Shown one piece after another: positions 1 to 12,021 of a stretch of DNA of 64,000 bases. Every line of letters begins with the position of its first letter. The stretch's first letter is position 1. Source of the stretch: Neurospora tetrasperma FGSC 2508 (Eukaryota; Ascomycota; Sordariomycetes; Sordariales; Sordariaceae); the NCBI RefSeq assembly GCF_000213175.1, contig NW_009799100.1, positions 2,163,734 to 2,227,733 of the forward strand. Direction: 5' to 3'. A program made the translations under genes and the position numbers. The notes below the pieces were generated by a model. That model was not told the DNA's origin, ran no database searches, and worked only from the letters and a program-made list of their open reading frames with translations.

Positions 1-1334
1 TCAGGCTACCTTGGAGCGGGCAAGACCACCCTCTTGAACTATATATTGACTGCCCAGCATGGAAAGAAAATTGCCGTCATCATGAACGGTATGGCTGAAC
101 ATCCCGGGCCTCGCCTTGCATTGGGATAGTTAGCTGACGATGAGATGTGTAGAGTTCGGAGACTGTTTGTCATCCTCTTGCTGCAACCCCTCAGCATAGG
201 TATCTCTGCTAACGCTCAATCTAGCCCTGGACATTGAAAAGTCCCTCACCGTAAACAAGGATGGCGAGTCAGTCGAGGAATGGATGGAAGTTGGCAATGG
301 CTGCATCTGCTGTTCGGTGAAGTGAGTTACCGATGATTGAGCACTTTGTCCCCATCAGCTATAGTACACTGACACTGACCAACATATGATCGTTTCAGAG
401 ACACCGGAGTGAATGCCATCGAGTCCCTAATGGAAAAGAAAGGAAAGTTCGACTACATCTTACTCGAAACCACCGGGCTCGCAGACCCAGGGAATCTTGC
501 ACCCCTCTTCTGGATGGATGATGGCTTGGGAAGCACCATCTACCTCGACGGCATTGTGACGTTGGTGGACGCCAAAAACATCCTTCGGAGCTTGGATGAT
601 CCAGCTGGCAAGGTTGAGGGACACGAAGAGACCGATGAACATGGGCATGGGCCAGTCATGACGACCGCTCATGTCCAGATTTCACATGCTGATGTCATCG
701 TAATCAACAAGTCAGACCTGGTCAGCGAGGACGAGCTGCAGGCCGTCCAGGACAGAATCACGTCCATCAACGGGCTCGCCAAAATCCACATAACCAAACA
801 GAGTGTGGTTCCAGAATTGGAAGGATTCTTGCTCGACCTGCACGCTTATGACCGCGTGGAGGAATTGGACAAGCCAAGTCTGGGCCATAGCCATCTCGAC
901 AAGGTCAGAGACTCCCTTTCATCTCTCGTGAATGGCTAGCAGGACCTGGACATTTCCTGATTTCATATGACCAACTAACATGAGTTTAGACGATATCAAC
1001 ATTATCTATTCCTCTACCGGTCCTGACATCAGCACAAGTCGAAAAACTGGATGCTTGGCTGAGGTCGGTTCTTTGGGAGAACATTCTTCCTGGACATGAG
1101 AACGCTGCTGACCGGCCAGCTTTCGAAATCCATCGATTGAAGGGTCGGTTGGTGCTCGAGGACGGTAGCGAGAAGATAGTTCAGGGAGTAAGGGAAATCT
1201 TTGAAATTTTCGAGGGCCCAGACAAGAGTCAGGGTCAAGCTGCGGGTAAACTTGTGCTCATCGGGCGTCATCTAGTCGATTTCGACTTCCCAACAAGCCT
1301 CCAGAAAACTGTTGATCTTGCCAAAAGCACCTAG
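1..1334 (+). CDS. ZNG1/CBWD-type CobW GTPase metallochaperone (5' end cut by window)
   Basis: Five exons are seen: 1-88, 153-164, 225-321, 399-903 and 990-1334, giving 348 residues with the N-terminus missing at the window edge. The first codons encode the P-loop GYLGAGKTT. Exon 2 is only 12 nt and supplies EFGD of the conserved NEFGD switch region. Exon 3 carries the metal-binding C-x-C-C motif (GCICC) of COG0523 GTPases. Exon 4 has ETTGLADP (Walker B region), the guanine-specificity motif NKSD, and a His-rich stretch between them. Exon 5 is the CobW C-terminal domain. In this family the human and yeast ZNG1 proteins pass zinc to methionine aminopeptidase using GTP hydrolysis; that role is inferred here from family membership. 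All splice phases agree, and the last intron has a CTAAC branch point. Confidence 0.93.
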
Positions 1335-2060
1335 CCGTCAGGCACCATATCATAGATGTAGGAAATCAGAACGGAATCCTGACGAACATTGCCTCATACG
1401 CGTCAGACCGGTGATGAAAGTCTTAATATTGTTTATACGCTGTGGAATTCTGGAAGCAGTGTGCATCCTGCTCTTGATACGGACCGTGGAGAGAAGTCCC
1501 ATTGGAGGGTCTTCGAATATTTGAGAATAGGGGGACGTCGATGGCCTGGAAGCACGGACCACATATCCTCAAGTTTCCGTCACCTGGACCTTGATCTTGA
1601 AGTCTCTAAATCCATGAAAAGAGGGCTTTCAGTCCGCCGAATCAGCGGTTCTTGATCGGAATTGTCTTGCCAGCCTTTAGGTTTCCGTAGTTGTCAACGG
1701 TCAACCCGGGCCTGCCAGTGTGCATACCATAACGAAGTGACCTACCTGTAGTAACACCAAACTGGTATGTACCCAGGTACACTGCAGCGTCTCCACATCC
1801 CGTCCCAGATGGAGGTAGGGACCACTCACTGCACCTGCGCAGCCAGTGCGTGCAGCTCCCGCTCGTTTCCACAGCGCGACCGGGCATTCACCTGCAAACA
1901 TCCATTCACTCTGGCAGCGCACCACGACACCACCGCAACCACTCGTCACCTTTTAATCGACGGCACAACTTGCTAATTGCGACAACCGGAAAACAACATT
2001 CGTTTTTGCTTCCTTCCGCTCGACCTCTCAGAGAGACTGGTCTTACAACCGCAGAATATC
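1335..2060. other. Intergenic, NOT2 promoter and 5' leader
   Basis: No supportable gene. The open frames here start at non-ATG codons or are short. The stretch from about 1770 contains pyrimidine-rich sequence fitting a 5' leader for the NOT2 gene starting at 2061. A 227-codon frame beginning with GTG at 1850 runs across the NOT2 start and its first intron and is judged to be chance. Confidence 0.6.
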
Positions 2061-4419
2061 ATGAATCGGCCAGGTACGGTGGCAATCCCGCCCTCTTCAT
2101 TCCAACATATCGTCGACTACCCCGCTGTTTGCCCTGCTGCCCTGTCTTCTCGAAATCCGCGATCGCCGACAACCGCTGGATCATAACCACCGCCTACAAC
2201 TCGCCTACCCGAAACAGATGCTGGACATTGGGCTGGATCGAGATCATGGACAGGCTGGTGGTGCCGCTGCCGAGGCGCCAGCGCGAGCGCATGGACGTTG
2301 CCGTCAATATGCTGCTTCTTTGTCCTGCCCGTAACTCGGACTACGGTGTTTGGCATGCAGTGTTCAAAGGCCGGCAACCACGACCAATTTATCTTTGTGC
2401 CCCGTCGCGACACCACTCACCAGCCTCTCACAAAGCTGTTCTCGACGTTATCGGTTCCGCTCTTTCCTACAGCGGCAGCGGCGCAGTCTCTCCTACTCCA
2501 GACATACACCCCTTATATTACATGCTGTTTTGAAGTTTGTGGACAAGGCTGTTCGATAATTGCTAACATTCTCTCGGATTGATAGGGGCAGTTCCCCAAT
2601 CTTTGCGCGGCATGTCTGGCTTCGGAGGACAACAACAACAACCACAACAGTCTGGGCGTGGCGTAGCGAACAGGTTACCGAACGGAAAGCTAGGTCAGGA
2701 CTTTGATAGGCTTTGGGTACAATTTGGCCCATGACTGACGATTAGTCTGGAAATAGGGGCCGTGAGCGGCGGTTCTGGCTGGGCGTTTGGCTCGGGCATG
2801 CCCATGGGCGGCAGTCCTGGTGTTCCTCCTGGTTCTGCCAGACAGTTGGGCGGCGGGAATGTCAGCTTTGCGCAAAGTCTAAGTGGGTCACAACCAGCGA
2901 CCCCGTTGGATCTTTCGTAAGTCCTCGTTTATATCATGTTCACCTTGTCGAAATCGGGGGCTTGGGTAATACTGCAGCTCAGACTTTCCTCTCCCATAAC
3001 CTCACGCCTCGCTCTCCTTACGCATCCCTGCAGCTGCTGTGTTTCCCTGTGCTAACATTACCCAGAGAGTTTCCCACTTTGTCCAACACGTCGCAGTTGT
3101 CGACGGCAAATCAGGCTTCAATGTGGTCCACGGGGGCTCGTAACCTCGGAGGAGCAGTACACCGCGGTCCTTCTACACCGCTTTCGCAGCAAGGGCAACA
3201 GGATGACTTTTTCTCGTCTCGACAACAATCGGCCCAAGGAGCTTTCAGGTTTGGAAACCAAGGGAACTCGGGGCAAACATCACAAACACCATCTAGTGTT
3301 ACGGACGACTTTCCTCCGTTGAACAGGAGTGCAAACGGCGAATTAGGTGGCATGCCAGGTTTGGGATTCGGATCTACTCCATCGATTCACCCCAATCGGA
3401 CAAATAATGGCTTGTTGAACGCGCTGACAGGGAGCACGCGCACCACAGACGGGCGTTCACCAACTGCAATTGGACGCCCGCACGACCAAAGGAGCCCGGT
3501 CAACGAGGAAGAAGGACGCCAAAAGCCGCCAGTGTATCGGGAGGACGGTATGGTTTCACGCTCTTCGGTGGGCGATGCCGTTTCGCAAGCAATTGGTACC
3601 AGGAACCCGCTCGGCGCAATTGGAAACGATCCTCCATCTGCTAAGGGCAAGGAGGAGGATAGGGACCGTACCAACGAAGTCCAAGATCCGTTGGAGGGCA
3701 TGCCCGCCATCGACAAGTTTGGCTTGAAGGGTTTGCGCACCTTGATGAATAACTTCCCCGACTACAACTCCCTCATTATCGGGATCGATCCTTCCAGTTT
3801 GGGGTTGGAGCTGAACTCTTCTGAGTATGTGTAACCGGACTTTCCGCGAGCCCAAGTATCAAGCTGATCTTCTCCAGGCTGTATTCCACCCAAATCTACT
3901 CTATACTGGACGATGTCCCTCCCAGGCCGGCTGTGCCAAAGTTCAAGATACCCGAATGCTACATGGTCAAGAACGTACAGCCTATCGAGGCCAAGATTCA
4001 GAGCTTTAATGAGGAGACTTTGATGTGGATTTTCTACAGCTGCCCGGGCGACATCAAGCAGCAACTGGCTGCAGCTGAGCTGTAAGAATACTTTCAGTAC
4101 CTTCCGTTTGATTTTCGTTATGGAGCTGACCAATCTACACAGAACTACGCGGAACTGGAGATGGCACAAGAAGCTTCAAGTGTGGCTTACCAAGGACGAG
4201 ATGGGTAATACGGCTCAACTAAGCCCAGCTCATGAACGGGGTTACTATATCGTATGGGACACCGTGAACTGGCACAAGGAGCGGGTAAGTAGCGTGCCGT
4301 GGTTCGGCCTTTCGCTTATAGGTGGAATATGCTAACGACCTATCCAGAGAGAGTTTACTTTGTATTATTGTGATTTGGAGACCAACCTCGGCGTCCCAAT
4401 GCCAGCAATAGGAGCATAA
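2061..4419 (+). CDS. NOT2: CCR4-NOT complex subunit NOT2 (CNOT2)
   Basis: Seven exons (2061-2073, 2586-2693, 2757-2916, 3066-3824, 3878-4081, 4143-4284, 4348-4419) give 485 residues. The N-terminal 300 residues are Gln/Gly/Ser-rich and disordered, with a conserved-looking DLSEFPTLS segment. Residues about 304-485 form the NOT2/3/5 domain, including GLKGLRTLMNN, a PECY segment, and the ending YYCDLETNLG with a short tail. NOT2 is a core scaffold of CCR4-NOT, which removes poly(A) tails and controls transcription in nucleus and cytoplasm. The start exon is only 13 nt, followed by a 512-nt intron, much longer than the other introns here (53-149 nt). The start was chosen because it splices in phase to the rest and no better ATG lies upstream. 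The tiny first exon is the least certain part. Confidence 0.92.
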
Positions 4420-5509
4420 GCTTTCAGACTCATCGGCACGGCATGCATATGCATTCGTGCTTTGGGTTATAGGGAAAGGGCCAGCTCGACACGCCTCGAA
4501 TGGGTATCCTTCGCAGGGGCGGACATACCTTGCGAGTATTCACCGGGTAGCTCTTTGAGCGGACTACATTGCTTAGGAGGGAGGTTATTAGATATCTGAA
4601 CCTGCCGGATACAACCCAAGGTATAGCGCTGTTGAATCATCTATGGTCAAGGGGCTCGTCTCAGATGGGAAAAGTTAGAGATATTATGAGTTTCGGTCAG
4701 CGAAATTACATAGGAATACCAGCCGTACCGGACAGATCGTTATCTGCATAACAACCATGGTCGAAACAAGAACTGTTGCTTGATATTCAAATACTTCCAA
4801 GCTCCAACATCTGCGATCAAACTGTCTATATTTCGGTGCAAGCTTACGCGACGTCTTTCGTTTTGGTAATTACACGCAACCTCCTGGCTGTTACCAGTGC
4901 CTACTAACACGTGAAAGTTGTGTAATCATTCCGTTCATTGTTACGCTACGGTCGCAGGCTTGGCATTGCCCCACTGCGGCCGAATTCATGGATGTCACTG
5001 CTTTCCCCAACTGCCTCCTCATCACTCTCACCTGTGTACACTATATTCGTCTGTACATGGGAGGCAAACCAACGCTTACCTGTAATTTCGACTTCGCTGG
5101 CCACACTACTTATTTCGGGACCATCGTATCCATCAACTGCATCTCATCACAACGCATTCCTTTCTTTCATCCTCTCCTTGCCACCAACATCGACATCGAC
5201 TGCCCTTGGCACGCGTCACCTCCCTCAATCCCGTTAGTCATCGGCATCGTCTTGCGACGCGCATCATACGTCAGGCGTTAGGGAGCGAAGCACTTTTCGA
5301 CGGGGATTTTCAAGCAACACAAGCTAGAATTCGCCGGGACAAGAATACTAGATTTCCATTCTATAGATTTTACTCAGCAAACTCCCGCGGCTTCCCGGAC
5401 TTAGCTGCCCAGTCGAAGGAGCCGGTTACTCAGCGACAGCCTAACTTCCACATCTCGCAAACGAACGATTGCGAGAGGGGTCAACAACAACCAAAGATAA
5501 CAAATCACA
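4420..5509. other. Intergenic: NOT2 3' region and Cue1 promoter
   Basis: No gene is supported. Several overlapping frames of 60-107 codons lack protein-like composition. The segment from about 5280 to 5509 is probably the 5' leader of the downstream CUE-domain gene. Confidence 0.6.
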
Positions 5510-6297
5510 ATGGCAGAGGAAGAGATTAACATCCCTTCCCTGGTGATCGTACTGTTGGTCACTGGCCTAGCAGTACGCTACTTCTTCTTCAGCGGAAATG
5601 CGTCTTCGGCAAATCGCCAGCCGGGCGGGACAGGCGGCGCGACACCAGAGGAGTTGCAAAGACGGAGGGAACGAGAACGAGAAGCGGCGGTCGAAACGAT
5701 ACAACAGATGTTCCCACAGGTAGACAGACGGACTATCCTGTGGGATTTGCAGCGCCATGGGGGAAACTTGCAGGCTACAACAGAAAGGATTTTGGCGGGA
5801 AGAACGGAGACTGTAAGTTCCGACCTCTTTTTAATATTCCAAGCTTCGTTCTCCATGCCTCACAGGATGCGCTTTTGCTCGTTCTCTCGTAGAGGGCTTT
5901 TGCTAACAGCTGAGTGACAACCATCCTTTAGCCTCCGATCACCTTTCAGCCTCCGCCTCCACCCAGCTCGCCAGAGACAACCGCTGCTGCGCAGCAAAGT
6001 GCAGCTGCCGCCGCCGCCAGTAAATACGCGGAAAAGAAGGTCCATCCGGATCTGATCACAAGGTATAACCTGAGGGACAAACTCGCCAGCGCCCCTTCGG
6101 AGGATGCCGGGACGGCGGCGGCCGGCGCCCCAAAGACTGGAGGCTGGAGCTCGAATCGCGAGGAGAGGCAGTCGTTACTGCGGACGAGGAGGGATCAGAT
6201 GATTATCGAAGCCAGAAGGAAAATGGAGGCTAAGATTGCGGCGGAGAAGGCGGCTGCTGCTGCTGCTTCGGGCTCCGCCGGCGGCGGGGATAACTGA
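5510..6297 (+). CDS. Cue1-like ER membrane CUE-domain protein (Ubc7 recruiter)
   Basis: Two exons, 5510-5812 and 5932-6297, encode 222 residues, close to yeast Cue1 (203). Residues 8-27 form one transmembrane segment (LVIVLLVTGLAVRYFFF). Residues about 58-97 are a CUE ubiquitin-binding domain with the MFP motif at 67-69. A proline/alanine-rich linker follows, then a C-terminal basic helix containing RTRRDQMIIEARRKMEAK that resembles the Ubc7-binding region of Cue1. In that family the protein anchors the ubiquitin-conjugating enzyme Ubc7 at the ER and activates it for ERAD. Order and spacing of membrane anchor, CUE and Ubc7-binding helix support the assignment. The intron is 119 nt. Confidence 0.88.
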
Positions 6298-6869
6298 AGG
6301 CCCATGGGCTTGAATTTTGGCTCTGTAAGGGGCAATTTGGGGTGGAACATGTTTGCATGTAATGAAACAGCGTATAGAACCGACAACACAACTCCAAAAG
6401 AGGAAAGGCTGGTGGAAGGGGTTTGAGGGAGTTATCACACACATGTCACAGTTTGGGGCGTGTATAGATTGTAAGAGACAAACTAGGCATCATGAGGCTG
6501 AACGTGGTCGGATAGATCGGAAGCGTCCTCTGTGGTCAATAGGGGTTATTTGGTGTTTCAGCGTAGCTACAACTTTGTACGAAGACATTCGTATTATGAG
6601 GTTGAAAGCCCGATACGTCGCCAGAGGTGGAATTGTTTTGGAGTCGACCATCGCAGCAAGGTACCTGACACTGCAGCTTGTCTCCAGATCTCATATGTGC
6701 GAGGTCAAACCCTACATCTCTCCTCAGTGGCAACATCCGGCGTTGACATCTTGCAGCCGCTCTTGGCCAGCCAAATGGGTAGCCCTTGCAACTTCCAAAA
6801 TCAAATTTGAGAAGCTGGCCTTGGACCATCCAAGTCCGTCTCGAATAAACTGGAAGTTATCAACTGGTT
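6298..6869. other. Intergenic, no gene seen
   Basis: Holds the 3' region of the Cue1-like gene and the promoter of the next plus-strand gene. Open frames on both strands overlap each other and have no recognisable content. Confidence 0.55.
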
Positions 6870-8024
6870 ATGCAGGATCAATCGGCATCCATGAAGCCAA
6901 ATGAGGGAATAACATTCAGCCCCAAGGCAGTCCCGCCGACGCCTCCACATAGATGCCCTTCCTTATTGCGCTCAGTGTTCTCGATATCATCGCTCCAGCA
7001 CCACATATCTCTATTTGGTGACGCGGAAATCCCCCCTACCAAGCTCAAACCCGCCTCCGCTCCATCCACACCTATGTCGGCAACACCACCACCCAAACGC
7101 GATATAACTGCCCCCAAGAAGATGTCAGAGGCTGGAACCGGATACTTTATGCCTGGCTTGGCCTCTCCAACGAGTACTTCGGAATGTGGACTCGTGCCAT
7201 TTACAATAACGCCAAAGACGCGGGGAATCGATTGGCGATATGGAGCGCAAGGTGAGCAAACCCCAGCCAATTTTCTCTCGTGCTTCGTTTCGGTTGCTCC
7301 CAAGTTGGTCACTAACCTTGTTCGATCTTGACTGTCACTCTCTCCAGGCACAAGTCTCCTCGTGAACGCAGCCGAAGAATCGCGCCGCAGCGGGAACAGC
7401 ACCTTCAGTTCCAACTTCGAGCGATCAACCTACATAACCGGTCTTCAGAACTTACTCAACGGACTACCACTGGACCTCCGAGAATCCGAAATAACCATAC
7501 TGCAGCATGCCGTCCCGCCGGCGGTGGTGGCCAGGATCATCCAAGAGAGTAGCCCTACTGAGCACAACAAGCCAGAAGTAAAACATAAGGACGTCTACAG
7601 GGAAAACGTACTCCACAAGTTCCTCCTCTGGATTTTCTGCCTGGTTGATCGATGGGTCTGGTTCGTTTGGCCGAAACTGCTGTGTTTCTATGTTAGGATG
7701 AAACAGGTCAGTCAAGATCACGGACAAGAGGTGGCGGGCAGTCTAGGTAGAGGCGCGTTGTCGGTTGCTGGTGCCATCGTCTTCGTTGTGAACCAGGAAC
7801 CTGTAACGGAGGCGGCGCGGGGAATTGGCAAATGGGTTTATGAGGGGGTTTCGGGAGCTGTGACGGATTTTGTGGCAATGAAGGTCGCTGAGAGGAGCGG
7901 AGGCAGCAACAAGAAGAAGAAGGAGGAGGAGGAGAAGGAGGAGGAGAAGGAAGGGGAGGAGGAGAAGGAAGGAGAGGAGGAGATCAAGTTGAAGGCATCT
8001 TGGTGGGAACGATACTTGTGGTAA
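6870..8024 (+). CDS. Hypothetical protein with two hydrophobic segments and a Lys/Glu-rich tail
   Basis: I do not recognise a family. Two exons, 6870-7251 and 7348-8024, give 352 residues; an ATG at 6891 would give 345. The N-terminal part is Pro/Ser-rich, then comes a motif-like stretch ending GIDWRYGAQG that joins cleanly across the 96-nt intron to TSLLVNAAEESRRSGN. Around residues 215-245 a Trp/Phe-rich hydrophobic segment (LLWIFCLVDRWVWFVWP) and later a shorter one (VAGAIVFVV) suggest membrane association. Near the C-terminus runs of Lys then Glu (about 7907-7985, almost pure purine on the coding strand) precede the ending WWERYLW. Clear splice sites and protein-like composition make it a probable real gene; its function is unknown. 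The stop sits inside a good donor-like GTAAGC, so a further 3' exon is possible. Confidence 0.7.
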
Positions 8025-9021
8025 GCGATCATGAGTACGACAACAGCGGCAAGAATTATTGGGATAGCGGTATCAAATTGGAGGTATTGATTGGGACCTA
8101 ATTGGAATAGGAACATGCCTCAGACCATCATGTTTACATATGTCCAGTTTCCCACCTTCTCGGTGTTGAGTACTATATGCCCACGTGTAGAGGGATCGCT
8201 ATGAGACGGAACGCAAGAGTGTGACGGCTGACCCGACGTTGCGAGATGAGCGGATCTATCTCATGTGAGGCCATGACGGAGACCAATGCTGAGAGAATCT
8301 GCTGGACAGATGCCACAGAGCCTGTCGAGAAGTCCAGCTGAGGTACCCTGAGCCGAAACTCGGAGCCGACTGGAATTTCATGTTATTCCGTAGCACGAAG
8401 CTGATATGAACACCTTTTGAACCTTTGCCGGCCTCTACAGCGTAGAGAAAGGAGATACTTGGTGTATCGTTTCCTGCGTAGTGTACATAGTGTAGACGAA
8501 TGAGACAAGGACCAGGGAAGATTGAAGTGGGCAAAGGGGGAGGGTCCTGTTCGGCCCCATGTTTTGCGGCGATGATCGCTTTCCAGTGTTCCTGACTAGC
8601 AAATGTACCGTAAGGTAGCTCATACCTATCTGAAGGTGCACAGGTACACTTAGATACAGAGCCTCAAAGATGGGGCTCGGTGCGGAGTAACGGCTGATAA
8701 GATAAAGGCGGCTCATACGACAGGGATCTAACTTCAAGCTTCGACTTCGATAGCATGGAAATTTTTTTGCTGTTGCAGGTACCAGGCCCTTTAGCCACTT
8801 GCGCTCTCTTCCCATCTCTTGTTTTTTTTCCCACCTTTTCCGCCCATCATTCCCATCACACTCGACGCCGACAACGGTTTGACCGATTTCTCTGGTTTGA
8901 TTGTCCGCCTCTTATCGTCCCCACCCACAATTAATCCATCAACCCAAGTCGTTGACGGATCCGAGTGTGCGCCGCCATCTTATCAGTCCCGTCCCGTCGC
9001 GTCGCTGTAGCCGTCGCCAAC
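8025..9021. other. Intergenic, helicase promoter and leader
   Basis: No gene supported. From about 8815 the sequence is pyrimidine-rich with CCCATC and TTTCCCACC runs, typical of a fungal promoter or 5' leader for the helicase. A 126-codon minus-strand frame (8435-8815) has no protein-like features. Confidence 0.55.
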
Positions 9022-10965
9022 ATGAGGACCAGCGTATTGCGCCAGGCCGGCCTCTGCCGTGCTGCCCTCGCTGCCCGCCATCTTCAGATCTCCTCCAAGC
9101 CCTCGGCCGCCCTCTTGAGCCAGGTCACCCGCGCCATCGCTGTCCAGTCCCTTCCCTCGGCCTTTCTTCCCCGCTTCTACTCGGCCGAGGCCACTGCGCA
9201 AAGCAACACTGCTGCCTCCAATGGCCTCGTTACCCGCTTTGCCGACCTCGCCGCTTTGGGTGTTCATGAGAACGTTGTCCGCGCCATCACTCATGGCATG
9301 GGCTACGAGAACATGACCGAAGTCCAGTCTATGACCATCAGCCCCGCTCTCAAGGGCAAGGACATGTATGCCTAGATCCGTCACCTCCATTTCCGCGCTT
9401 CCAAAGGTTGCTAACGTTAAGCTTCCAGTGTTGCTCAGGCCAAGACCGGAACTGGTAAGACACTTGGTTTCCTCGTCCCTGTGATCCAGAAGATCATCAC
9501 CCAAGATCCCGACCTCGCCCACAGGTTTGGTGGCAAGAGAGCTCGTTCTGATGACATTCGCGCCATCATCATCTCGCCAACCCGCGAGCTTGCGGAGCAG
9601 ATCGGAGAGGAGGCTCGTAAGTTGGTCAAGGGAACCGGTATTATCGTCCAGACTGCCGTTGGTGGTACCCAGAAGAACGCTATGCTGTACAAGACCCGTC
9701 AGCAGGGCTGCCATATCCTTGTCGGCACCCCCGGTCGCCTGAACGATCTGCTTTCCGACAGCCACAGCGGCATCGACGCCCCCAGACTCTCGACCCTTGT
9801 TCTCGACGAGGCCGATAGAATGCTCGAAGTTGGCTTCAATGAGGAGCTTCGCCAGATCATCAACTACCTTCCCGATCGCAAGGTTCTTCCCCGCCAGACT
9901 CTGCTTTACTCTGCCACCATTCCCAAGGATGTTGTTGGTCTCGCCAGAAGCTACATCGACAAGAACAACTTCGAATTCGTCCAGACCGTCAAGGCCGATG
10001 AGGTTCTGACCCACGACCGTATCCCTCAGTACATTGTTCCCTGCAAGGGTTTCGAGAACATTTACCCGGCCATGCTGGAGCTCATAGAGAAGGCACTCCA
10101 CGAGTCCAAGACCAACCCCGAGGCTCTTCCTTTCAAGGCCATCGTCTTCTTGCCTACTACCGCTGAGGTTATCATGGCCAATGCGATCTTCAAGCGCCTT
10201 CAGTGGAAGTTCAAGCACATTCCCAAGACTTGGGACATTCACTCCAAGCTCACTCAGAACGCCAGAACTCGTGCCGCCGACGAGTTCAAGAACGCGCGTA
10301 CCGGTATTCTCTTTTCTTCGGACGTTACCGCCAGAGGCATGGATTTCCCCAATGTTTCCCACGTCATCCAGACCCACATTCCCCCCAACAGGGAGCAGTA
10401 CATTCACCGTCTCGGACGTACCGGCAGAGCCAACAAGCCTGGCCAGGGCTGGCTTATCGTTCCCGACATCGAGCTCCACGCGGCGAGAAGCAGACTTCCC
10501 GGTCTCCCCATCAAGCGTAATGACGAGCTCGAGTGCGCTTCCGTCAACGCCGCTGATTCCGGTGCTGACAAGCACGCCAACTTCCAGCACATCCTTGACG
10601 CGGCGTCCAGACTCCCAGAGGACCTCTTCAAGGACTGCTACTCGTCCTACCTCGGTGGCGCTCTCCAGGGCATTGATCGCCAAGCCTTGGTCTATGCTCT
10701 CAACGACCTCGCCAAGTTTGGTTGGGGCTTGTCGGAGCCCCCTGCCGTCCGCCAGAGCATCCTGAAGCACATGGGCCGTGTTCAAGGTCTGAGAGTCGAA
10801 ACCAGAGAACATTCTATGCGCCCCATGGGTAGCGGACCTGGCCACCGCCGTGATTTCAACTCGCGCGGCCCCCGTCGCCAGTCCGATGATCCCTTCGAGA
10901 ATGTCCTTCACAGGGCTCAGGATCTCGATCGCCGTCCCACCCGTCGCCAGCAGGCCAGCTTCTAA
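9022..10965 (+). CDS. mss-116: Mitochondrial DEAD-box RNA helicase, Mss116 type
   Basis: Two exons, 9022-9365 and 9429-10965, encode 626 residues. The first 50 residues are an Arg/Ala/Ser-rich amphipathic leader with no acidic residues and a likely processing site near RFYS, fitting mitochondrial import. Helicase motifs in order: I AKTGTGKT (119-126, created at the splice junction), Ia PTREL (165-169), Ib TPGRL (215-219), II DEAD (241-244), III SAT (276-278), V SSDVTARGMD (411-420) and VI HRLGRTGR (441-448). The C-terminal extension and basic RGG-like tail match the Mss116 family, which helps fold mitochondrial group I and II introns. Another in-frame ATG at 8965 would add 19 residues; 9022 was preferred because it gives a cleaner presequence. 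Codon bias is strong, which produces a long antisense open frame. Confidence 0.92.
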
Positions 10966-12021
10966 ACTAAGAGCTGGGTCAAACTGTGCATTGGCGACGA
11001 ATGGGTTGTTTGGTTTTTCCCGCTGAAAGAAGATGCTTGCGGGGTTTTGTCTGCTGAGCGAGACAGACACCTTCTCAAAAACCGTGGTATCGGGTCCCCC
11101 ATGTATTTTCTTTCCGTACTGTTCGACATTGATACCATCTGTACTATAGCATAATTATCACGGGAAAAGCAAGGCCGGAGTTTCTTTTTGTTTCCATACA
11201 TTGGGGTGGCTTGTTGTCTATGGAAATGTTATTATAGACAGCGAGGGTAACACACAAAAGAGGGGTAGTACAGTCTTTTTTAGTTCCGTGGTCACAAGAG
11301 AGAAGAATTTTTGTTCAAGAAATGGGATTGGGACTGGGGCACACCTAGACACATTCGGGACTGGAGCTGGGGGGCTGGGGGCGTACTTCTGTTTTTGATT
11401 TGTATAAGGAAAAGAATTGGGGCCATCTCGACTTTAGAAGATATTCGTTCACTGTTTTTGAAAATTCCATCATGACACATTCACTGATTTCATCGAGTTT
11501 CAACATGAATCGCACATATACATTTTCGTCTTGTACGATGCGAATCTGCTCCGCATCTGTCCGTTGATAGCCACGTTGACCTAAGTTTGAACTCCTTCCT
11601 GAAAAACAAAGTATGAGTAAACACTCACCATGAATGACTCCATCTGATCTCACTTGTCGGTCAGTGTCCTGAAAGATGTATTTTCTTCCATCTGAACTAG
11701 ATCGTCCCCGTGGTCATCGAAGCCCCACAACCCGTTATCAGCTTCTCGACTCTTCTTCATATTTATTTGTTAACATCCCCCATCAACTCATTCATACTCT
11801 TCTCCCAACCTGAAGGAGGGCAAATGCTAGGCAACTGCGTGTCGCGTAGATGTTCCTAAATTAGTAGGCCTCGTATAATAATAAGTCCTCCATTTTCCCT
11901 CTCCCCGCCGTATCTTGCCCACCCCCTTCCCATTCCTTCCCACCTCTTCCCTTTTTCTCCTCGTGGTATATATATATATATATATCAGCCTCATCAATCT
12001 TATCCCAAGTTTCCCTACTTT
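10966..12021. other. Convergent 3' regions of helicase and Zn2Cys6 factor
   Basis: No gene seen between the two converging stops. Content is AT-leaning 3' untranslated sequence, with a 19-nt alternating TA run at 11967-11985 just beyond the transcription factor's stop. Confidence 0.6.
11967..11985. repeat. TA dinucleotide microsatellite
   Basis: Alternating TA for 19 nt, lying downstream of the minus-strand transcription factor's stop codon and probably in its 3' untranslated region. Confidence 0.9.

Noticed and set aside
1850-2533. 227-codon plus-strand open frame across the NOT2 start
   Set aside because: It begins with GTG, spans the 5' leader and first intron of NOT2, and has no protein-like features.
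8983-11070. 695-codon open frame antisense to the DEAD-box helicase
   Set aside because: It mirrors the helicase gene almost exactly. Strong codon bias in the real gene (few T in the first and A in the third position) keeps the antisense frame open. It has repetitive Val/Gly/Leu/Asp composition and no motifs.
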